Assembly: GCA_024196135.1 (NCBI GenBank)
Contig: JAMQCK010000100.1
Location: forward strand, 1 to 64,000
Length of the DNA: 64,000 nt
Origin: Pleurotus ostreatus/Saccharomyces cerevisiae fusant
Taxonomy: Eukaryota > Opisthokonta
Direction of reading: 5' to 3'
Part shown: piece after piece, positions 56,210-64,000 of the stretch
Position numbering within the stretch: position 1 is the first letter of the stretch
How the letters are laid out: each line of letters begins with the position of its first letter
Translations under genes and position numbers: made by a program
The notes under the pieces: generated by a model
Told to the model about the DNA's origin: nothing
What the model saw: the letters and a program-made list of their open reading frames with translations, nothing else
Database searches by the model: none

Positions 56210-59200
56210 CTACTTGTTGAACCTCGTCAAGATATTCCTCAACGGAACCGGCATACGGCTCTTTCCTCCTTCGCTCCTCGTCGTACCCGTCCCGTCGCTC
56301 CGCGCTGCGTTCTCATCTTTGTACGCGCCAGCCTTCCTCCCAAGCGACGCCGGCACCGCCATCTTGCTGCCGCGAACCGTCCCCGAGCTGGGAGCTATGT
56401 TCTCCTTCCCTGCCGCGGGCGTCGCCGGTGCGCGTCGGGGGCTTTCCAGAGGCTTGCTCTCACAATCGTCTTGCTTGATCGGCGCGCCGATGGTCATCGG
56501 GCGCGCAGGCTTGGTGTAGGGAGCGGATGAGTCCTTCGCAGAGGAAAGAGCTCCATTCGCTACGAATGCCCGAGCGAGAGGTGTGCGCTGCAGAGGCGGG
56601 CTGGCGGATGTGCTCGACGACGCGTCTGTCCTCGGCGGAGGCATCATCGAGACTGCGCGTGACTTGGCGGGTCTCGTCGCTGGCGGGCTAGGCTTCGCGG
56701 CCGTCGGAGTCGTTCTCCCAAGGTTCGTCGGCGTCACCCTCCCCGACGAAGCTGGGATTCTGCTCGTCGGCGTGGCCTTGCCCTGAGTCGGCGTGACCTT
56801 CGCTTGCGTGGGCGTAGCCCTCCCCTGCGTAGGCGTAGCCCTCCCCTGCGTAGGCGTAACTCTGCCCGACGCGGCTGGGATCCTGCTGATTGTCGATGGC
56901 ATCGTTCTCCCCGACGCAGCCGGGGTCGTCCTTCCCGACGCCGCAGACGGCGACGCGACCTTCGAAGCCCCAGGCGTCACCTTCACCGGCGCATACGACA
57001 TCCTCGACTTGTTGGGCGAGATGATCGCAGTCTTCGCCGGGGAGCTCATGAGGCGGGCCGGAGAGGTCGGGATGGACTTCGTAGTTGCAGGCATAGTCGA
57101 CCTAGAAGGAGTCGACATGGACTTCGCAGGCGCCGGAGTGGTCGACCTCGCAGTGGCGGGCATAGTTGACCTAGCGGAGGAAGCAATCGTGGGTTTGGCG
57201 ACAGCCGGCATGGTCGACCTGGGCGAAGACCGCGCGGGAGAAATCATCGACGCCCTCACACCCACCGGAAGCGCCGGCACCGCAGGAACCACGCTGGAGG
57301 ACGCCGTAAACGTCGAGCGCAACGGCGACGGGCGTCTCGGGACTGGCGATGGCTGCTGCCTCGCCGGTGCAGAAGGCGATCTTGCCGGCGCAGACCCAGT
57401 CGAATGACGGCCAACGAGAGGTGGTCGAGTGGCCTTGGGTGATTGCTTGTTGTATGCGAGTTCCGTTGGCGACCTAACAGACTCCACCGACGACCTCGAA
57501 GAGTCCGAAGCCTCAGTGGGTGACTTCAAGATCGACCCCTTCCGCTCCCTCGTGAAGTAATCCTCCATCACATCCTCCCTCTCGTCCACCGCCCACTGCC
57601 CCTCCGCACCCCAATCACCGACGTTCCCTTCAACACCATGTCCCGCACCCCACTCCTCACCTCCCGCCCTCCCCGCCGCATACGCCTCAATCGCCGCCGG
57701 TGACGTCTCCCGTCTATTCGTCGGCAGCGACGCAAACCGCACGTTCTTTCCACCCTTCAAGATCCCGCGCAGCCCGCCCTGTCGGGGACTCAAGCTCGGA
57801 GACGGCGAGCGGCAGGGCTGCGGCGGCGTTGGCGGGGACCAGTCCATGTCGTCGAGTGAGGTACGATGATCGTCGAGCGAGGTGTGGTGATCGTTGGGCG
57901 TGTTACGGTGATCGTCGAGCGAGCCAGCAGGCGGATCCGGAAGAGCGCGCGTAGGAACAGCCGGCAGAGTCAAAGGCGGCAGCGACGGAATAGGCAAAGA
58001 GGGCAGAGGCAAAGACGGCGGCATCATAGGCGTTCCAGGCATCGAAGGCGGCTGCAACGCTTCGGACTCGAACTCGCGCAAAAAGTCTGAGAAGGACTCC
58101 GTGAGATGGTCCGAGCCCACATCAGACAGAGTTTCCTGGATGTCGACCAGATCGAGAGGCAAGGTCCTCCGCATGAGAGATTCGTCGTCAGATAGTTGCG
58201 GGATAGCGACGGAGAACGCGAGAGCCTGTTGGTCCTTTGCACTCATGTAGTCTGGGGCGTTATCGGGGTTCCGCGCAACCTTTAACTCCTCAGGTTCCTC
58301 GGAGACCGACGCGAGAGGCGAGGAGGCGACCTCCGACGTCGGCGAGCGCGAGATAGCTGCACACTGAGAGCGCAAAGAGGAGATCATGTCGTTGATGTTC
58401 ATCGCTGGGCCCTCGCGTTTAGGTCTCGGGTCGAGTTCAGGATGATAGGCAGACGGAGTCCCCAAGAACGCGGTCGGAATGCCTGGATACGTGTCCTCGG
58501 GCGTCTGTCGCTTGAGATTGAGTGCTGGCGGAGCTTTCTTGCCTCGGCGATTTGCGATGAGCGTCGTCGTGTTCTCTTTGACGCGCTCGAGCGGAAGAGG
58601 GATCGTCTCGTGCGAGTCGGAGACCGTCAAGGCGGGTGTCGTAACACGTTGTTTGTGCTTATCGAGGGCGCTGACGCCTTGGTTGAGATCGGTGAGGCCG
58701 TCGTTGAAGAACGAGTTGAGCTTCTGAAGTTCGACAACGATATCGACGAGTTCGGGCTTCATCGTGCTCGCTGGGACTTGCATCGACCAGCGCTTGACAC
58801 CAGCCTCGGACTTCAGGCTGATCTCGCGCTCGAAGACCAAGGCATCGCGAAATGAGGAAGGGTGATAAGACATCCGTCGCAAGAGGGTCGGCGAGATGGG
58901 CGTCGGCGAGGTCGGGGAAGAGGACCCATCGCCAGGTGCGGATGAGCGGGCCTTGCGGAAGATCGTCTGATACGCGGGCGAGGAGCGAGCGGAGCTGAGG
59001 GCTTGTCGGAAGGCTTCAGGTGTGTAGATGGATCCCTCAGGCAGCCAAGACGGTGCGGCCGCGTCCTCGGTTTCACCCCAAGGCGAATGCCCAGGTATGC
59101 TGGAGTACCGCAGGTTGTCCTGCGTGGAGGTCAGCGGGTTTCACAAAAGAAAGAAGTGGGTACGCACCAGCCACCGATCTACACAAGGCTCGTCCTTGAG

Positions 59201-59467
59201 CATAGCCCGCATCCTCGGCGCAGTCGGCACAGTGACCTTCGCGAATCTTGACTGGAGTCCTCCCTTCAGATCGACGATAGCAGGTCTTGAAATCATGCAT
59301 CCTAGCGGTAGAGACGGTATAGAGATCGCAGACGAGGATGTCGAGAGTGTGTCGATAGATAGTGATTCGGCGAGGACTGGCGGGTTCCATGAATCAAGCA
59401 GGTCGCCGACCTCGAAGGAAATGATAGATGAGCTAGAGGGAATGGGCAATGAGTCGATGTTGGCCAT
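56210..59467 (-). CDS. Large disordered Ser/Pro/Thr-rich protein with KEN-box and PP1-docking-like motifs
   Basis: Minus-strand exons 59467..59168 and 59119..56210 give at least 1069 residues. Family not recognised. An N-terminal part (LPEGSIYTPEAFRQALSSAR, then VKRWSMQVP and a short coiled-coil-like LVDIVVELQKLNSFFNDGLT) may be ordered. The rest is disordered. It carries GILKGGKNVRFASLP, whose NVRF fits an RVxF-type PP1-docking motif only loosely, many SP/TP sites, a repeated DDHRTSLDD unit, a long tract of TPTQGRATP-type repeats, and GKENIAP (KEN-box-like APC/C degron) near the C-terminus. Together these suggest a phosphorylated, possibly cell-cycle-controlled scaffold (inference). The start is uncertain: the frame is open upstream to about 59560 without an ATG, so another 5' exon may exist, perhaps including MVENKLKSRYIS at 59658. 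Confidence 0.75.
56730..56880. repeat. TPTQG-type coding repeat
   Basis: Direct repeats of about 24 bp (plus strand unit GCGTAGGCGTAGCCCTCCCC and relatives) encode TPTQGRA/K units of the disordered protein on the minus strand. Confidence 0.7.
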
Positions 59468-60062
59468 CGTCGCGGCGAATAGCGAGTTGTCAATGGATAG
59501 TCTGGCGCTGGAAACTGCTGTGAACCGCCCGCTCGTCGTGGTTCGCGACAAAGAACGCGGTACTGCTCGTCGGGCAGGACAACAGTGCCAAACAGTCCGG
59601 GAGATGCCGAGCTGGCACTCGGAGAAATGTATCGGGACTTCAACTTATTCTCGACCATGACTGGCAATACACGGTTCTACTTCTTGACTTCTTAGGCCAA
59701 ACTCAGCCTCCCTCAACGAGGCTCTCAGTCCGTTCGCTCGCGCTCAGGTACTCCCTTCCATGCCCTCACAAGCTCTTCACCGTGGTCTACCATGGCCGAA
59801 GCCTTATCGTCACGGGGGAATCCATGTGTCCAGCTTCACCTCCCATGCAGCCATACCACCCGTCTATCAAAGCACGACACCCTCGTACAGTGTGCCCGCC
59901 GGCCACCCCATAGCTATCGGCTTGGCATACGCGTGGGGCAGCGCTTCCCCGACCGCATGTGCTTTCAATACAGCTGCTCTAGAGTGGGTATATAAGCGCG
60001 CGCTCGTCTGACCGCTTACGACTTGCACTCCCGTCGCGTCCATCGACTCTCCCTCTCTCGCG
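59468..60062. other. Divergent intergenic with aminopeptidase promoter
   Basis: Between the disordered-protein gene (minus) and the M28 gene (plus). May include an unplaced first exon of the former. A strong TATA box at 59989 serves the latter. Confidence 0.55.
59989..59996 (+). promoter_or_regulatory. TATA box of M28 aminopeptidase gene
   Basis: TATATAAG about 70 bp before the ATG at 60063. Confidence 0.6.
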
Positions 60063-61512
60063 ATGAAGCTCTCTTCCGGCCTCCTCTTGTCTGCGCTCTC
60101 CGCTCTGGCGCTCGCGGCGCCTCTTGTGCACGATGAGATCGAGAAGAACACGGCGGATGGGCTGCGATTGCTGAGCTTAGAGGATGGTGCGGAACCGGTG
60201 TGGAAGACGGAGGACGAGAAGTTGGAGCTCATGAAGGCCGGGACTCAGTTTGTGAGTGCAAGATCATTGGCGTTCCTCCCTCAGTCGCTGATCACAGACT
60301 AGTTCGATGTAACTGAGACCTACGAGCGCAAGCAAGCGCTCTCGGCCAACCGTGTTGCGGCCGTGGCAGCGAAGAAGGCTTGTGAGTTATTCTTGCGTAC
60401 GAAGTCAGGGGAACTCTCATACTTACCTCTTCCCAGTCCCCACCCCTAGCCACCAGTCCGAGGTGAAGCCGATCCTCGACACCGTGTCGACGGCGAACAT
60501 GCAGGGCTATCTCACCAAGCTCACCGCGTTCAACAACCGCTACTACAAGTCCTCCACCGGCAAGGACGCCAGCGACTACATCTACAGCACCGTATCTGAC
60601 GTGCGTCTCACCTCACTGCCTTCAATCCTCCCATCCTAGCATCCTAGTACACCACCTCATTAACCTCCACTCTCTATCTAGATCGCCTCCGGCCACTCCG
60701 GCGTCGCCGTCTCCAAATTCACGCACAGCTGGACGCAGTACAGCATCGTCGCGCACATCGACGGCACGAGCGACGGCCCCCTCACCATCATCGGCGCGCA
60801 CATGGACTCCATCAACCTCCGCAACCCCACCTCCGGGCGCGCACCCGGCGCCGACGACGACGGCACGGGCACCGTGAACCTCATCGAGGACTTCCGCGCA
60901 TTGCTGGAAGCGGGCTTCGCGCCCTCGACCCCCGTGGAGTTCCACTGGTACTCGGGGGAGGAGGCGGGGCTGCTGGGCTCGCAGGATATCGCGACTAAGT
61001 ACGCGGAGGATGGGAAGGAGATTAAGGCGTTTATGGAGCTGGATATGAGCGGATAGTGAGTGCGAGGTTCGTGGGTGTATGGTGGGACGCTGACATAGGA
61101 ATGAACGCAGCTTCGCTCCCGGCTCCAAGGAGGTCTTCGCCCTCGAGGCCGACTACATCGACGAGGACCTGAACGACTTCCTCAAGGCACTCATCGACGA
61201 GTATGCCGGCATTCCTTGGGCAATGGATACGCCGGTATGTCTTGCTCCCCTCTCCTCTTCCATCCCGTAACTCATACTCCATTCCCTCACACCTACTAAA
61301 CCCCCTCCCAGTGCGGCTACGCCTGCTCCGACCACGCCAGCTGGCACGACGCCGGCTTCCCCGCCTCCTTCCCCTACGAGGCCGTCACCGGCGACGACGA
61401 CCCGAACGTGCACAGCGCCGATGACACGGTCGACATCGAGGGCTTCTCGTGGAGCCATTCGCTCGAGTTTGCGAAGCTGGGCGTGGCGTTTTTGTATGAG
61501 TTGGCGGCGTAG
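60063..61512 (+). CDS. Secreted M28 leucine aminopeptidase
   Basis: Exons 60063..60251, 60303..60381, 60437..60600, 60682..61055, 61111..61234 and 61312..61512 give 376 residues. A signal peptide (MKLSSGLLLSALSALALAAP) and a pro-region precede the M28 core. Metal and catalytic residues fit the family: His184 (GAHMDS), Asp202 (GADDDGTG), Glu237-Glu238 (YSGEEAGLLG), Asp265 (ELDMSGY) and His344 (NVHSADDT). The Cys pair in CGYACSDH matches the disulphide of fungal Lap1 enzymes. It should remove N-terminal hydrophobic residues from peptides outside the cell, complementing the secreted metalloprotease 7 kb away. Confidence 0.92.
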
Positions 61513-63601
61513 GGGGTAGTACGTAGGCTGGTGCGAAGATAATGAATATTCAAGGGTTGAAGGGGCATAAACGATGCGTGTTTGAAGTGCATGCCTAACG
61601 AAGCAAACTGCAAGCAAACTGGCGTTTCTGGCTGCTCAGATGTATGAACGCAGAACATGCCTCTGCTAGTGGCGCATCTAGCTTCAGGAATGGTTGTGCG
61701 ATGAATTTATTCAGGAAACTCGGGGTCCTATCTTGGGGACATCCGTCATTGTTCAGGTATAGCCGCGCCCCAAGGAGCGCGTCGAAAGTCATGGTTTACG
61801 CAGCGCGACGGCCTGGACCGAGGACAAAGTAATCGGAGGGCTGTACACAAAAATGCCTGCCGAGAAAAATAATCCGCTCACGGTGATGCGAAGCTGTTAA
61901 ACGGAGATGAAGTCGGCTAGCACACCGACGAGACAAGTTGACGAGGTGGCAGGGTGGCACGACGATGCGCCTCAAATAAGCCAGACGCCGCTCCAGAAAG
62001 CCGGCCGAGTTCATTCGACCGCCACGCCTCAGCATGAAAGTGATAACCTGCCCCGCCTGCTCTACAATTCGAACGAGTCGGCTGTGCGGCCCTCATGTCA
62101 ACGACAGGCAAAACAGATAAAGTTTTAGAGTTGCCAGCAATTTTTCCAGAGCGTTCCGAATGGAAATGAAGACAACGGAGACGCGGCGAAGAACAACGGA
62201 GGCAGCGAAGAAACAACGGAACCAGCGAAGAGATCGACGGAGGCAACGAAGAGGCACCAGCGCAAATTGTGGCGCGGCGACAAGTCCGAGGCAGCCCAGG
62301 CGCACGCATGCGCAGGGTCGCCTCCATCCAGCGGGTTTCAACGAAATTCATAGAGAAAATTGGCAGAACGCGAAGCACGGCGGGAGCAAAAATGAACGGC
62401 GCAGCGAGGCGGCAATCGCAACTGTAACCTCCGCGTCGTCGGCCTCCTGCGGCAATATCCTGCAGCCGACGCCCTCGAGCCCAGGGTCAAGGGCACCGGT
62501 GACAGCGCGCGGACGGAGATCGACGGGGAGCGGGGCGGGCATCGACAGGGAATGGATTGGCATGCAACGAGGAGGAACGCGGAGTGGAATGAGGCGCCGG
62601 AACCAGATCAACGATACACGTGCGCCACGAGGTCCGCGGGACCAAATATTTGTTTCGATCTTCCTGTTGGGGAGCCCGGAAATCAGACCGTCCCACTTTT
62701 CTGAGTTCCCTATGAATATTCCAACAAGTTGAAGGCTTGGGGGCGGCAAGAAAAAATTGACTGAATAAATTCGAACCTCGCATGTGTCTTACGGTACTGA
62801 GCAGATGCGTCCGAGGAGACCCGCGGCAGAGTGCGACCGGGAGCAGTCCTCCGCGATGGAAGTTGTCTTGACGATGAGGTGACTCACTCCGGTCGCTGGG
62901 CAAGGCAAACGGAACGCGAGGCATGACGCACGGGTCGCCGAAAGCAACGACGCGACATGCCATCATCCGACCACCAGCGAGTCTGGCCCTGGCGCCACCG
63001 TGTGCGCTGCCGTGGTCAATCGGAGGTGCAGCATGACAGGTCGACAAGCAGGACGACGAGCTGTGCACCGAAGCAGTGAAGGACTCACGCTTGTGGGAGG
63101 AAATTGCATCAACCGTCCGTCGAGCACAAGATGGGGGGGGAACGCAACCACGAAGGGCCGCACGATAATAATTAGACTAGCTAGAGTATTTGGAAGCGTA
63201 CGGTGGATGGTAGGCGTACGTACTATGTTGGAATAGTAAGTAAGCTTACGAAGGATGGTAGTGGTAATTAGCAGGTGGATGAGGGGACGGATGATACTAG
63301 GATAATGTAGGGATAAATACGATATGGGAGTGGCAGAGGGGGAACGTGGTACGGATGGCAGAGAGGCGTATGAGTGTCAAGAGGCGGAGGGGTACAAGTA
63401 CACGAGAGCACCAGTTATTAGGGCTAGTTGTACACGGTGCACAGCGAGGAAAGCTTTGCGAGGGAGATGGGATGGTGACGCGTGGGATGGGGATGCAAAG
63501 CAGAGCAGGAAGGAAGACGAAGGTGGAAGAGGATCGAAGCATGATGGGGGGCGACGCGTCTAGTGTTCGGGACGACGTGCGCAAGGGGGGCGACAAGGCG
63601 C
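61513..63601. other. 2.1-kb intergenic
   Basis: No gene supported. Contains a 20-bp tandem repeat at 62.17 kb and the 3' flank of the DUF6593-like gene. The stretch 63.17-63.43 kb is rich in GTA/GGT words. Confidence 0.55.
62172..62253. repeat. Four imperfect 20-21 bp tandem repeats
   Basis: Units begin near 62172, 62193, 62213 and 62233. Consensus ACAACGGAGGCAGCGAAGAA with substitutions. Non-coding context. Confidence 0.8.
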
Positions 63602-63964
63602 TCAGAGGTTGTGCGCGGCGATGTGGCGCATGACGAGGAGGGAGACGAGCATTTCTGGGGACGAGGTCAGAGGGGAGAGCGAGGAGCTGTGTGGGTACAC
63701 GTACCAGCCGCGAGGTGACCGAAGGGTTCCTCGATGGTCAGGGTACACCCAGACGATCCAGGGTAGTCCGGCTCCCCAGGGGTCTTGAGGCTGTAGTAAG
63801 CGATCAGGTAGCCGCTAGTGTTCGTGCACTGCACATGTCGTCAGTATGCGAGGAAGGGAAAGAAGGGGGGACCCTTGCGCACCGTCCACTCCTGATCGAC
63901 CTGCTGACGGTAGCTCCAGATGTACTCCTGCCCGTCCGAAGCGGTAAACTTGCGCGACCCGTGG
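63602..63964 (-). CDS. DUF6593-like protein, 5' part beyond window
   Basis: Minus-strand exons 63964..63883, 63828..63705 and 63654..63602 are in frame and end at a TGA at 63602..63604. The gene continues past 64000. The visible 86 codons read HGSRKFTASDGQEYIWSYRQ in the first exon, then GYLIAYYSLKTPGEPDYPGS, LTIEEPFGHLAA and a hydrophobic C-terminal MLVSLLVMRHIAA. This pattern (FTASDGQEYxW, an aliphatic strand, and a final hydrophobic helix) fits the Agaricomycete DUF6593 family of unknown function. Family assignment is by pattern memory only. Confidence 0.65.
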
Positions 63965-64000
63965 CTGCGAGGGGAGGGGTGTCAAAGCAGTCCCCGTCGC

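Noticed and set aside
1..64000. Transposons, CRISPR arrays, prokaryotic operons, viral genes
   Set aside because: No reverse transcriptase, integrase, transposase, terminal repeats, regularly spaced direct repeats or viral proteins were noticed. Gene structure is clearly eukaryotic.

Overview
The window looks like nuclear DNA of a mushroom-forming basidiomycete (Agaricomycetes). Almost every recognisable gene is split by many introns of about 48-75 nt with GTNNGT donors and CTNAN branch points. Coding DNA is GC-rich, TATA boxes sit 40-110 bp upstream of several ATGs, and some families (the C-terminal part of a DUF6593-like gene, long disordered orphans) are typical of this class. Exon joins were made by hand from splice signals, reading frame and protein-family knowledge. 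Nothing was searched against a database.

Layout. 1-18.97 kb is gene-dense: the 3' part of a SURF6/Rrp14 ribosome-biogenesis gene, a Sec9/SNAP-25-type t-SNARE, two tandem wax-synthase-like MBOAT acyltransferases, a disordered orphan, a Caj1/Djp1-type J-protein, an M20 amidohydrolase with 17 exons including a 9-nt one, the INO80 subunit Arp8, a decayed F-box gene with four in-frame stops, and a coiled-coil RING protein. 18.97-31.27 kb is a 12-kb stretch without a supportable gene. It leads into a Con7-type C2H2 transcription factor (31.3-33.0 kb), which is followed by another 5.5 kb without a supportable gene.

38.5-40.9 kb holds an F-box/RCC1-like (Saf1-type) gene. 41.1-51.5 kb is the most unusual part: four co-oriented tandem paralogues (A-D) of a prolyl-4-hydroxylase-like Fe(II)/2-oxoglutarate dioxygenase. 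Each has six exons, and each carries an Ala/Pro-rich linker and a very basic C-terminal tail that looks nuclear. One copy (C) keeps a fully open, correctly spliced frame but has lost the metal-binding His and Asp and the 2OG-binding Arg. Stranded fragments of terminal exons between copies, a promoter block with CACGTG, and mosaic exon lengths record repeated duplication and recombination.

52-64 kb holds a secreted metzincin-like protease, a BEM46/ABHD-type hydrolase, a large disordered protein with KEN-box and PP1-docking-like motifs, a secreted M28 leucine aminopeptidase, and the 3' end of a DUF6593-like gene cut by the window edge.

Functionally this is a mixture of housekeeping genes (ribosome biogenesis, exocytosis, chromatin remodelling, chaperone), secreted hydrolases and lineage-specific tandem families. 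There is no evidence for one pathway spanning the window.
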